Part shown: piece after piece, positions 55,742 to 64,000 of the stretch
Layout of the letters: each line of letters opens with the position of its first letter
Position numbering within the stretch: the first letter of the stretch is position 1
Position numbers and translations under genes: made by a program
Origin: Lysobacter soyae
GTDB lineage: Bacteria > Pseudomonadota > Gammaproteobacteria > Xanthomonadales > Xanthomonadaceae
Assembly (NCBI RefSeq): GCF_019551435.1
Contig: NZ_CP080544.1
Span: forward strand, 1,178,001 to 1,242,000
Length of the DNA: 64,000 nucleotides
Direction: 5' to 3'
The notes under the pieces: model-generated
Told to the model about the DNA's origin: nothing
Database searches by the model: none
What the model saw: the letters and a program-made list of their open reading frames with translations, nothing else

Positions 55742-56870
55742 TCAGACCATATCCGAGCGTTTGGCGCCGGCATCCAGACCCGACTTCAAGCTCGCTTCGA
55801 CGAATTCGTCCAAATCGCCGTCCAACACCTTTTGCGTATCCGTTCTTTCAACGCCGGTACGCAGGTCTTTGATGCGTGATTGATCGAGCACGTAGTTGCG
55901 GATTTGGCTACCCCAGCCCACATCGGACTTGGTGGCTTCCAACGCATCGCGCTCGGCATTGCGCTTCTGCATTTCCAGTTCGTACAACTTCGCGGCCAGC
56001 ATCTTCATTGCGCGATCGCGGTTGGCGTGCTGACTGCGCTCGGTTTGACATGCGACCACGGTGTTGGTCGGAATGTGCGTGATCCGCACTGCTGACTCGG
56101 TTTTGTTCACGTGCTGACCACCGGCACCGGAAGAGCGGTAAACGTCGGTGCGCAAATCGGCCGGATTGATGTCAATCTCGAAGGAATCGTCCACTTCCGG
56201 CGAGACGAACACGCTGGTGAAGCTGGTATGTCGACGGTTGTCAGAATCGAACGGCGATTTCCGCACCAGGCGGTGGACACCGATTTCAGTTTTCAACCAA
56301 CCGTAGGCAAAGTCACCTTCAACACGGAACGTGGCCGACTTGATGCCCGCGACGTCGCCGCCGCTGACTTCCAACAACTCAGTTTTCCAACCGCGCGACT
56401 CGGCCCAACGCAAGTACATGCGCAACAGGATTTCCGCCCAATCCTGCGCTTCGGTACCGCCGGCCCCCGCTTGGATATCGACGAAGGCGTTGGTGGAATC
56501 CATCTTGCCGGAAAACATCCGTTGGAACTCGAGCTGTTCAACGCCTTTCTCAAAGCGATTGACGTCGTCCACGACAGCCAAGGCGGTGTCTTCGTCGGCT
56601 TCCATTTCGGCCAAGTCGAGCAGTTCGCCCGCGCCGCCCAACCCTTCTTTCAGGTCGCGAAGGCCGTTGACGGTTTTGTCGAGTTGGGAACGCTCGCGTC
56701 CGAGCGCTTGCGCGCGCTCCGCGTCATTCCAAACGTCGGGGTTCTCCAGTTCGCGTTCTACTTCTTCCAGGCGTTCACGCTTGGCATCGTAGTCAAAGAA
56801 ACCCCCGGAGCGCATCAAGGCGATCAATGAGATCGCCGATGCGGGCTCGGATGGGATTGAGTTCGATCAT
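55742..56870 (-). CDS. prfB: peptide chain release factor 2 (programmed +1 frameshift)
   Basis: RF2 of about 375 residues, made from two frames. The ATG at 56870 opens a 25-codon leader ([17 protein letters not shown]…) that meets a TGA at 56793-56795. A +1 slip on CTT then continues in the frame ending at 55742. The SPF anticodon-like motif ([11 protein letters not shown]) and the catalytic GGQ motif ([17 protein letters not shown]) are both in the second part. It terminates translation at UGA and UAA, and its own synthesis is autoregulated through the in-frame UGA. A single-frame call would miss the first 25 codons. Confidence 0.96.
56791..56808 (-). promoter_or_regulatory. prfB programmed frameshift site
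   Basis: Minus strand: CCGGGGG (Shine-Dalgarno-like), TTT, then CTT-TGA-C, the same slippery CTT, in-frame TGA and following C as in E. coli prfB, with the same spacing. When RF2 is scarce the ribosome slips +1 at CTT and reads GAC next. Confidence 0.96.
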
Positions 56871-56904
56871 GGTGTCGGATCAGGGTAAATGACCCGCGAT
56901 TCTA

Positions 56905-58287
56905 TCATTTTCGCGTCTCGGACTGGCTGCCAAACAGGCCCTTCCAGCCGCTGGAAGGCTTGGAAACCGCGTACCAATCAACCTTGCGCGTGAGGGTCAT
57001 GATGGCCGCGAGCAGAACGAACAAGAGCGCCGAGCCCATGATCAAGGCGTTGTCTTCGGAGATCAGGACGCCATACAAGACACCGTACAGGGCGGCCAAG
57101 AGCGCACTGAAGCCGAAGGCGGCTTTCCAACTGCCTAGGACGCCGGCCAAATACCAGGAAATCAAGCCGACACAGGCGATCGCCGCGACGAGATACGACA
57201 ATCCGAAAGTCACGTGCTCACCGAAAGACAGCAACAGCAGGAAGAAGATCGCCATCGCAAGTCCCACCAACAAATATTGGATGGGGTGAATTGGCGCACG
57301 TTTCATGAATTCGAACAGGAAGAAGCCTGCGAACGTGACCGCCAAAAACAACAGGCCGTACTTCACAGCGCGTGCCGTGCTCGCATAGGCGTCCACCGGG
57401 TCGATGAAGACCACGCTGATGCGTCCCGGAACGTCGGTCTCAATATTGGACGAATCCGGAAGGTCGGGACGCTGCGACACGGACTTGCCAAGAATGAAGG
57501 GATCCTGTGCGTTTACCGACAATGCGCTGACACGCCAATGTGCGGCGAATCCTTTGGCGACCCTGTCCTGTTCGGGCGAGGCGCCGACAAACTTCGGGGC
57601 GTTCCAATCGGAGGGCAGATCAATCCGGTTATCGTCGCCCAAGGGCAACACGGAGAAGCTTTGCGTGCCGCGAAGGGCAATCGTCAGCGCCGCATCAAAC
57701 GTCAAGTGATCGCCCGGCTTCGGTGCCGCCATCGTGATGTGAATACCGTTGCCCGAACGGAAGCCCGCTCCCGGACGCACCACGGTGGACACACCGTTGA
57801 TGGTGAGGGACGGCACGCCTTGAAGCCCTTGTGGATCGCTGAGCTCGTAGCTCAACCACGGTTTCGAGAAAGTGCGCTGAACGCTGGCATCATCGGCCGC
57901 AAGTTGTGTGTTGAATTGCGCGGTGGCGTGACCCTTCCACTCATAAACGCGAACTTTGTGCATTCCGCGCGCACGCTCTCCGGTCGGTAGCGATCCGGAG
58001 ACGGTCAGACGTGTGGGAAAAATGTATTGGCGCTTGTCGGTCCGAATCTGCTTGAGAACGGACTTGCCGTTTTGATCTGTCTCTGTGACCACGCGAGTTT
58101 CCACATAAGGCAGAACCAACACGGGACCGGCAAAGGTCTGCGCATTGCCGACATTGGCAGCGATGTCCTGGATCGCCTGCGCACGATAATCCTGACGATC
58201 ACGCACCACATCGCCGATCAACGCCAGCGCAATCACGATCACTATCGTGACAAAGAAAATCATCACCGCTTTCAAAAACAGCTGCAT
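56905..58287 (-). CDS. creD: inner membrane protein CreD
   Basis: 460 residues. One N-terminal membrane helix (about 3-27), a large periplasmic beta-rich domain, and a C-terminal block of five or six helices. Segments such as QDIAANVGNAQTFAGPVLVLPY, VDAYASTARAVKYGLLFLAVTF and APIHPIQYLLVGLAMAIFFLLLLSFGEH are diagnostic for CreD. It is the main target of the CreBC system and is linked to beta-lactam or envelope-stress phenotypes in several species. The start at 58287 (MQLFLKAV) follows GGAG by 7 nt. Confidence 0.93.
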   Translation of the reverse strand: MQLFLKAVMIFFVTIVIVIALALIGDVVRDRQDYRAQAIQDIAANVGNAQTFAGPVLVLPYVETRVVTETDQNGKSVLKQIRTDKRQYIFPTRLTVSGSLPTGERARGMHKVRVYEWKGHATAQFNTQLAADDASVQRTFSKPWLSYELSDPQGLQGVPSLTINGVSTVVRPGAGFRSGNGIHITMAAPKPGDHLTFDAALTIALRGTQSFSVLPLGDDNRIDLPSDWNAPKFVGASPEQDRVAKGFAAHWRVSALSVNAQDPFILGKSVSQRPDLPDSSNIETDVPGRISVVFIDPVDAYASTARAVKYGLLFLAVTFAGFFLFEFMKRAPIHPIQYLLVGLAMAIFFLLLLSFGEHVTFGLSYLVAAIACVGLISWYLAGVLGSWKAAFGFSALLAALYGVLYGVLISEDNALIMGSALLFVLLAAIMTLTRKVDWYAVSKPSSGWKGLFGSQSETRK

Positions 58288-58375
58288 CGCACCACTCCAT
58301 CCCGGGACTGACGCCACCATCGCGCAAGGACGTGCGCCGGGCATGTCGGCTATGTGTGGTGAATGTGAAGTGTCA
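58288..58375 (-). promoter_or_regulatory. creC-creD gap with a degenerate cre-tag-like repeat
   Basis: CreB/BlrA proteins bind TTCAC-N6-TTCAC. On the minus strand this gap holds GACAC-N6-TTCAC, in which the second half is exact and the first matches at 3 of 5 bases; an extra TTCAC lies in the spacer, and the repeat touches the creC stop. Suggestive only. Confidence 0.3.
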
Positions 58376-59791
58376 GCAGCTCAGGGTGAGCGTGGCACGT
58401 GCGCCGTTTGAGGTGTTCACCAAATCGGCGTGCCCGCCGTGAAGCGACGCAATCGCCGCAACGAATGAAAGCCCGATCCCGCTACTCCGACTGCCGCCGG
58501 CCTGACGGGGCAAAGAGTAAAAGCGTTCGAACACGCGCGGCAACGCATAGTCGGGAATCCCCTGGCCTTCATCGTCAATGCAGACCCGAACCGATTCGCC
58601 TTCTGCAAACACCGCGCAGCGAACGATTCCGCCCGCCGGCGAGAACTCGATGGCGTTATCAAGGAGATTGACCAGCGCCTGCCTAAGCAAGAAGGCATCG
58701 CCCGTCACCGATAAAGGATCCCCAGGCACGACATCCACACGCACGTTGCTTGCCAGAGCTTTGGCTTCCAAACTCCCGATGGCGTCGAGAAGAATGGCGC
58801 GCAGATCCACCATTTGGGGGTTTTCCAACTGACGACGATGCTCGACCGAAGCCAGCGCGAGCAATTGGTCGACCATTTCGGCCATTCGGGCACTCTGGGT
58901 TTGCACGTGCCCGACGAACTTCCTGCGCTCCGCCGTACTCAGCTCCCCTTCGAGGATTTCCGCCGCGGCCTTCATCGATGCCAGCGGGCTTTTCAGCTCA
59001 TGGGTCAAGGTATGCACGTACTCTTCGACATATTGCTTGCCTTCCAGTCGCTCCCGCATGACCTCGAGCGCGTGCCCCAGCTCGCCGAACTCGGCGGCCG
59101 CACGTGGCGCGGGCACATTCTCACCGGCCGTCACCGCCTGTGCGTAAGCACGCAAGACGCCCAGCTGGCGCGACAACCACCAAGCCATCGCCACGCCGAT
59201 GAGCAGCGCCGTACCGAGCAACACCAATCCCCAAGTCAATATCACGTTGCGGCTGGCCGTAATGAAGGGCTGAAGCACACGATTGGGCTTCCCCACACTC
59301 AACACGCCGATCAGCCGGCCGTCGTGCGTGATCGGGGCAGCAACCCACATCACGGTTGACGCAGGGTCGTCCGCCTGTTCGCGTGTGGAGCGTGCCCCGT
59401 ACTTGCCCTGAAGGGTTCTTGCGACATCGTTCCAGCGCGAATTGTCACGCCCCATGTCCTTGCCTTGCGAATCAAACAGCACGATGCCTTTGGCATCCGT
59501 CACTATGACCCGGTATGCAACGCCTTGCTTTTCGTACCCCCAGATATCGGCACCGACGCGACGATCGGACAGCGCGCGAAGGTGCGTTGCGAATCCCCCT
59601 TGGGCAATACGGCCCGCATACAGATCATCGGACGCGAGCTCGGCCAGGGTATTTGCTGTGTCGGCCAGCGTGTCTTCCGCTGTTTGGCGGACTGCGGGCT
59701 TCACCTGCTCCAAAAACACCTGTCCGAGCATGAAAGCCGCAAGCGCCAAAATGACGAAATAGCCGAGCAGGACGCGCCAGGCGATTTTCAC
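58373..59791 (-). CDS. creC: two-component sensor histidine kinase CreC
   Basis: 472 residues. N-terminal helix (about 5-25), a periplasmic sensor domain (to about 185), a second helix, a HAMP-like region, the H-box VHTLTHELKSPLASMKAAAE with the phosphorylated histidine, and the HATPase lobe (NLLDNAIEFSP, DDEGQGIP, SSGIGLSFVAAI). The likely start is a GTG at 59791 overlapping the creB stop (GTGA), giving VKIAWRVLLGYF, which matches CreC N-termini. It forms a pair with CreB. Confidence 0.92.
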   Translation of the reverse strand: MKIAWRVLLGYFVILALAAFMLGQVFLEQVKPAVRQTAEDTLADTANTLAELASDDLYAGRIAQGGFATHLRALSDRRVGADIWGYEKQGVAYRVIVTDAKGIVLFDSQGKDMGRDNSRWNDVARTLQGKYGARSTREQADDPASTVMWVAAPITHDGRLIGVLSVGKPNRVLQPFITASRNVILTWGLVLLGTALLIGVAMAWWLSRQLGVLRAYAQAVTAGENVPAPRAAAEFGELGHALEVMRERLEGKQYVEEYVHTLTHELKSPLASMKAAAEILEGELSTAERRKFVGHVQTQSARMAEMVDQLLALASVEHRRQLENPQMVDLRAILLDAIGSLEAKALASNVRVDVVPGDPLSVTGDAFLLRQALVNLLDNAIEFSPAGGIVRCAVFAEGESVRVCIDDEGQGIPDYALPRVFERFYSLPRQAGGSRSSGIGLSFVAAIASLHGGHADLVNTSNGARATLTLSC

Positions 59792-60474
59792 TGGTGAATA
59801 TCCAAGGAGTATCCCAATCCGCGGTGGGTACGGATCGGGACCCGTTCCGGCGCGATGGCAGCCAATTTGGCGCGCAATGTTTTGATGTGGGTGTCCACCG
59901 TGCGATCGCTGCTCTCCAACGCCTCGGACCAAACGCGATCCATCAGCGCAGAACGCGTCAGCACCGCGCCAGGTCGCGCGAGCAAGGCCGCGAGCAACCC
60001 GTATTCGTAACGTGTCAGATCGAGAAGCTTCCCGTGGTAATGGATCCGCAATCCCGCAGCATCATGGTCGAAATGCCCGCTGCCGGCGACGGGCAATGAT
60101 TGCGGCGCAGACTGCGCAACACGACGCAGAATGACTTTCGCACGGGTCGCCACTTCGCGCGGAGAAAACGGCTTGCAGATGTAATCATCGGCACCGATTT
60201 CCAAACCGACAATGCGATCGAGCTCTTCCCCCCGTGCGGTCAAAAAAATGACCGGCACTTGGCTCTGCTTGCGCAGCTCTCTACACACGCTGAATCCGTC
60301 CATATCGGGTAAGCCGATATCCAAGATCACGAGGTCAATGGCCTCGCGTTCTATCGCGACCAGCGCTTCGCGACCGAGGCCGGTATGCAAGGATTGGAAA
60401 CCTTCCGCGCGAAGCGCAAAGGCGACCGAATCGGCGATTGCGGTTTCATCTTCAACGAGCAGGATGGTCGGCAT
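59788..60474 (-). CDS. creB: two-component response regulator CreB
   Basis: 228-residue OmpR-family regulator. The receiver domain has acidic ED at 8-9, the phospho-acceptor D52 in LVILDIGLPDMDG, T79 and K101 (YICKPFSPRE). The C-terminal winged helix contains LTRYEYGLLAALLARPGAVLTRSALMDRVW and the DRTVDTHIKTLRAKL recognition region. It overlaps creC and is preceded, 60 nt away, by the VIT-domain gene. Confidence 0.94.
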   Translation of the reverse strand: MPTILLVEDETAIADSVAFALRAEGFQSLHTGLGREALVAIEREAIDLVILDIGLPDMDGFSVCRELRKQSQVPVIFLTARGEELDRIVGLEIGADDYICKPFSPREVATRAKVILRRVAQSAPQSLPVAGSGHFDHDAAGLRIHYHGKLLDLTRYEYGLLAALLARPGAVLTRSALMDRVWSEALESSDRTVDTHIKTLRAKLAAIAPERVPIRTHRGLGYSLDIHQ

Positions 60475-60534
60475 GTGGGCATCCTATGCGTTGCGGGTTG
60501 TACCGCCGATGAAACCGCGTTCGTGTGCTGGGAC

Positions 60535-63417
60535 TCATTCGACGACGAACTCTCCCACGGCGATCGTTTCTTTCTTGTCTTTCAGCCGTAGCGTGACACG
60601 TTGGTCTTTTTGCGCCGATGTGCCATATCCGGTCGAAAACACCAACATTAACGTGGTTTCGCCCGCCAACACCTGATGGCGATCACCGAAGTAATTGGCC
60701 TCGATTTTGTAGCGGCCTTTTTTCGGTACGCGCAAAACAAACTCCTCAGGTCCGTAGCCGCCGGTGAAATCTCGCGAAATCCGCCCACCCTGGTAGGACG
60801 CTGTGTGACCGTAGTAGACACGCTCGCCGTTCGGATCAGTCACCCACAGATCCATGTCGCTGTTGTCGGCATCCCAGCTCAACACCGTCCGCAAACCGAC
60901 GGGATAGTGCTTGATCAAGCGTTGGTCGAAGTCGGTGATCCGGACTTTATCGGCGTGCTTGTTGATGAGCGCATTCAATTCGACCAACGAAATCAAATCG
61001 ATATCGGAAAAACGCGAATCCCACTGCCCGCTTGCCACCGCGTAAAAGGCGTCGGCTGCCGCTTGATAGTGGCCGGTAGCCTGCAAGGCCAATGCCAGAT
61101 CGCGATGGCTTTGCGGCTCGTCGGGCGCCAACTCCAATACACGCTTGAGCAAGGGCAACGCCTCATCCCATGCGCCGAGTTCCTCCAAGCGATAGGCCAA
61201 AAGCCTCAGCAAGTGTCGATCTTCGATCTGAAGTTCGGCCAGATTGCTCAATACCCGTTGTGCCAGGAGCGGCTCGCCACGCTCGCGCATCACCTCCGCA
61301 GCATCCATATAAAACGCCGGGCTTGAGCGCATCGCCTTCCGCGCGTCCAAATACGTTGCATACAATTCGGAAGCCGGTGCCGCACGCAATCGTTTGGCTT
61401 CCGGTGCATCGGATTTCCATGCTTGGATACGGATGGTCGCCGTCGGCTGCGACGCCACTATGCCCGCGGCATCGCGCGCTGCAGCGGCCGCCGGACGCGC
61501 GCGTGACTGCGCCATCATTGCGCGCTCACCGTCGGCTTCCGAAGCCCTTTCCATCGCGACTCGCGACGGCTCCGGGGGCGACGGCGGTGCCGACATCACC
61601 ATCGGTGCCATGGCATCAACGGCGACCACGCTGCGATCGGGTGCAATATCCGGCGCATCTTTGGGAAATTTCTTTGCCCACCATTGCCCGCGCTCGTCAT
61701 AGCGTTCGGCCAAGTCATCCAGTTTGGCCTTCGTTTTGATACGGGCATCCAATGCTTTTTCAGCCTTCAACGCCGTCCACTGCGCCAACAGGGTCGCAGG
61801 TGGCGGTATGTCGAAATTGGCATAGTCAGCCACTGAATCCAACACAATAAGCGAGCTTTCCGAATTCGGAATGCCGAAACGCTTACCAAGTTCTTGCAAC
61901 TCGGTGCGATGCATGGCCCGATTTGCCTCGAGTCCCGCCATCTTCAGGCGTGCCCACGTGTAGGCGGCCATGCGCCCCTCTTTCGCCTCGCCTGCCAAGG
62001 GCACAGCGGTGGTGAAAGCACCGCGCGCGTCGTGCCAATGAACTGTGGCAATGGCATCGTTTGACTCGCGCTGCACTGCGAAACGAATACGACCGTCCGC
62101 GTCCGCAAACGGCGATTCCAGCACCGCGTCCGTGCCACCCGGCACCATCACGCGGTCAACCACCGCCGGCGTGCTGAACATGTCGTCTACTCGTGGCAGC
62201 GATGCCGTGCCATCTAGCATGAACAGCTGTCCGCGATGACGCGCTGTCCATGCGCGCAATGCCGGCGCATCAGCAGCCCCGTTCGCCCACGCATCGAGAC
62301 GTGCAGGCAACGTCGGCACGGCATCCACACCAAGATTGAACAAGCCGTCCCCGACGTACAGATAACGGTCCGCGCCGACAACCGGTCGAATCGCAGAGGC
62401 ACGTGTGGCCCCGTCATAGGGCAATGCCCGAATGGCCGCTTGGAGCGCCGCACTATCGCCGTCGCGTATTTCAAACACCCTTGGTGCATCTACGCGATTG
62501 CGCAAGACTTGCAGGCTGACGCGCACATTGCCCGCCTTGGCAAGCAATCGCTCGAGGGCGGCCAATTCCAGATCATGGTCACGCCCCAAACCGGAAAGCG
62601 ATGCATCCCAAATCAGCGCGAGATGGCGAAACCGGCTTGCGGCGGGTGTGGCATCGGCCAACGGCAAGTCCACCAAGGCAAAATCCCCTTGCGGTGCACG
62701 TTGGACCAAGACCGATGGCGACTCACCGGCCTGCCATTCAAGACGAAGCTGACCGGAACGATCCAGATCACGCGCATCCAGAACCGTCCAAGTCCGCTGA
62801 TCTTTGGCTGACCACGCCATTCGGCGGCCCACGTTTGCCATGTGTGCACGTTCTGCACCTTCAACACTCAGCGGAATACGTTGCACGCTGCGCGCGAAAT
62901 CCAGCATCAAAGGCAACGAATAGCGGTTGTCTTCCCGCTTGAGCGACTGCGCGACCCATAGGCGCACGCGACGCGTGCCATTGGCGGGAATGGGATACAC
63001 ACGCAAGTTGTAATGATTCCCGGCGGTTTGCTCAAGCAATGCCGGGTCAACGTTCCGCCGTTCGATCGATTCGAAAACGGCGCGCCCCTTGGCTTTCGGC
63101 ACCGGCACGGCTTCGCGCATCTCGCCATTGATATCCAGCGCGAATCCCACCACCTGTTGGCCGTCGGCCAAAGGAAAATCCAACTGACCCTCCAACACGC
63201 GGGCATTCGGATTCTGAAAAACCAGGTCGTAACGTATCCACGCTTCATTGCCCGCGGTGGTCACGGTGACTTCCGCGGAAGACAGCGCTACCGGCGCCGC
63301 GGCGTTGACGTGCATGATGGGACGGATTTGCAAATCGTTTTGGGCAAAACCCGCCTGCATGAAGACGCCCATGGCGACCGTCAACATGAGGCGTACGGCA
63401 ATTCGGTGCTTTCGCAT
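60535..63417 (-). CDS. VIT/VWA-domain protein with C-terminal TPR and DUF2135 (YfaP-like) domains
   Basis: 960 residues with a Sec signal peptide (cleavage near GFAQ, residue 26). Order: VIT domain (about 35-150; GNEAWIRYDLVFQNP), VWA-like domain (about 260-420) with the MIDAS DASLS in LIWDASLSG, a proline/alanine-rich linker near 600-660, TPR-like repeats (about 720-815; LLKRVLELAPDEPQSHRDLALAL), and a C-terminal DUF2135 (about 850-925; LSWDADNSDMDLWVTDPNGERVYY). Probably a periplasmic or surface adhesion/scaffold protein; function is unknown. GGGGAG lies 7 nt before the ATG. Confidence 0.88.
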   Translation of the reverse strand: MRKHRIAVRLMLTVAMGVFMQAGFAQNDLQIRPIMHVNAAAPVALSSAEVTVTTAGNEAWIRYDLVFQNPNARVLEGQLDFPLADGQQVVGFALDINGEMREAVPVPKAKGRAVFESIERRNVDPALLEQTAGNHYNLRVYPIPANGTRRVRLWVAQSLKREDNRYSLPLMLDFARSVQRIPLSVEGAERAHMANVGRRMAWSAKDQRTWTVLDARDLDRSGQLRLEWQAGESPSVLVQRAPQGDFALVDLPLADATPAASRFRHLALIWDASLSGLGRDHDLELAALERLLAKAGNVRVSLQVLRNRVDAPRVFEIRDGDSAALQAAIRALPYDGATRASAIRPVVGADRYLYVGDGLFNLGVDAVPTLPARLDAWANGAADAPALRAWTARHRGQLFMLDGTASLPRVDDMFSTPAVVDRVMVPGGTDAVLESPFADADGRIRFAVQRESNDAIATVHWHDARGAFTTAVPLAGEAKEGRMAAYTWARLKMAGLEANRAMHRTELQELGKRFGIPNSESSLIVLDSVADYANFDIPPPATLLAQWTALKAEKALDARIKTKAKLDDLAERYDERGQWWAKKFPKDAPDIAPDRSVVAVDAMAPMVMSAPPSPPEPSRVAMERASEADGERAMMAQSRARPAAAAARDAAGIVASQPTATIRIQAWKSDAPEAKRLRAAPASELYATYLDARKAMRSSPAFYMDAAEVMRERGEPLLAQRVLSNLAELQIEDRHLLRLLAYRLEELGAWDEALPLLKRVLELAPDEPQSHRDLALALQATGHYQAAADAFYAVASGQWDSRFSDIDLISLVELNALINKHADKVRITDFDQRLIKHYPVGLRTVLSWDADNSDMDLWVTDPNGERVYYGHTASYQGGRISRDFTGGYGPEEFVLRVPKKGRYKIEANYFGDRHQVLAGETTLMLVFSTGYGTSAQKDQRVTLRLKDKKETIAVGEFVVE

Positions 63418-63504
63418 GATCAGACTCCCCTAAGGTTTCTATCGTACAACGCACGTCGGGGACAAACGGGGTTGAACAATCGGCTGCCGCCGCATCGCCT
63501 GGAC

Positions 63505-64000
63505 TTAGATCTGTTCGAGGTGCCGCACCAGTAGCTGAACCTCGGTGCCACCCCGCCAGTCATCGACGGCCAGTTGGTAGACGAGCCGGACATTGCCGAC
63601 GGCCTCCCGCCGTGGCGCATTGAACTGGATGGCGTTGAACATTTTGCCGTCCTTTTGCACGGTCAACTTGAGGTGCTTGTCCTTAAGCGCACGGCAAGAC
63701 ACCACGTCGAACGCGTCGTCGAACAACGGCTCCGGATAAGCCTGACCCCAGACACCGCCGTCACGAAGCGAGACTGCCGTCTGCAAACCCATGTCCTCAA
63801 CACTTAGCGGGCCGTCCGATTCGACGACGGCCTGAAGCATCGCGGGGGTCAACCATTCCGCACCCACAGATTGCATCGCGTCGCGGAACGCGTCCAAATT
63901 CGCAGCAGGAAGTGTGAGGCCTGCCGCCATGGCATGGCCGCCGAAACGCGTGATCAAACCTGTGTGCCGCGCGTCTACCAGTGCGAGTGCGTCACGCATG
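63505..64000 (-). CDS. recJ: single-stranded-DNA-specific exonuclease RecJ (C-terminal part only)
   Basis: Only the last 165 codons are visible; the gene continues beyond the right edge. The DHHA1 motif RFGGHAMAAGLTL and the C-terminal OB-fold (GGVWGQAYPEPLFDDAFDVV, LKDKHLKLTVQKDG, FNAIQFNAP) identify RecJ, a 5'-3' exonuclease in recombination and mismatch repair. It is close to prfB and lysS, as in Xanthomonas rpf clusters. Confidence 0.93.
   Translation of the reverse strand, partial: MRDALALVDARHTGLITRFGGHAMAAGLTLPAANLDAFRDAMQSVGAEWLTPAMLQAVVESDGPLSVEDMGLQTAVSLRDGGVWGQAYPEPLFDDAFDVVSCRALKDKHLKLTVQKDGKMFNAIQFNAPRREAVGNVRLVYQLAVDDWRGGTEVQLLVRHLEQI

Noticed and set aside
54533-55879. 448-codon plus-strand frame opposite lysS, a possible extra gene beside rpfB
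   Set aside because: Antisense to lysS and the prfB end; no domain recognised. It does not encode RpfF.
60475-60534. Search for a TTCAC-N6-TTCAC cre tag upstream of creB
   Set aside because: No such repeat in the 60-nt gap before creB.

Overview
The window is a gene-dense chromosomal segment of a gammaproteobacterium, most likely of the Xanthomonadaceae/Lysobacteraceae (Xanthomonas, Stenotrophomonas, Lysobacter, Xylella group). The evidence is the gene content and order: a locus with acnB, acnA (rpfA), rpfB-type acyl-CoA ligase, lysS, prfB and recJ; the order trxB, ald, ftsK, lolA, rarA; a GntR/YtrA-controlled ABC operon; a fused cysNC; and a chromosomal subclass B3 metallo-beta-lactamase. 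I saw no tRNA, rRNA, CRISPR array, insertion sequence, prophage or integration site. No stretch longer than about 200 bases lacks a gene, so this is core genome rather than an island.

Region by region. 1-9.5 kb (minus strand): roxA with a small DUF-type gene, then sucA-sucB-lpdA (2-oxoglutarate dehydrogenase) closed by a terminator, then a Ca2+/H+ antiporter, a LOG-family hydrolase and a cut acuI-like reductase. 9.5-12.4 kb (plus): the three-gene proton-translocating transhydrogenase pntAA-pntAB-pntB. 12.4-14.7 kb (minus): purB followed 5 nt later by a B3 metallo-beta-lactamase. 14.8-16.2 kb: fumC, meeting tail to tail a five-gene operon (16.2-19.4 kb, minus). That operon encodes a small secreted or membrane peptide, a YtrA-type repressor, an ABC ATPase, a permease and a YggN/DUF2884 lipoprotein, and has a clear sigma70 promoter overlapped by a GGTG-N16-CACC operator. 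19.5-26.6 kb: a PLP dehydratase, a PQQ-type sugar dehydrogenase, a CDF metal exporter, a TerC protein, a PAP2 phosphatase, and an aldehyde dehydrogenase/SDR pair.

26.6-36.4 kb (minus): ald, ftsK, lolA, rarA, then manC-cysD-cysNC with overlapping reading frames. 36.5-41.7 kb (plus): trxB, a DUF445 membrane protein, a GST, a FemAB-like (DUF482) protein, aat and infA. 41.8-44.4 kb (minus): clpA and clpS, which with aat form an N-degron protein-degradation neighbourhood. 44.5-46.8 kb (plus): nudix hydrolase, mnmA, hflD. 46.8-54.2 kb: the divergent aconitases acnB and acnA, then the rpfB-type ligase. 54.2-64 kb (minus): recJ (cut by the window end), a large VIT/VWA protein, creB-creC-creD, prfB with its programmed +1 frameshift, and lysS.

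Central carbon and redox metabolism dominate: sucAB-lpdA, fumC, acnA, acnB, pnt, ald, trxB. The observations most worth following are (i) an rpf-type locus in which rpfB and lysS lie tail to tail only 32 nt apart, with the quorum-sensing core rpfF/rpfC/rpfG absent; (ii) the YtrA operon with a near-ideal promoter/operator and a short cationic leader gene; (iii) the metallo-beta-lactamase with a complete zinc site coupled to purB; (iv) PAPS-forming genes coupled to GDP-mannose synthesis; and (v) a FemAB-like transferase beside the structurally related Aat. I did not find a clearly new defence or mobile system.
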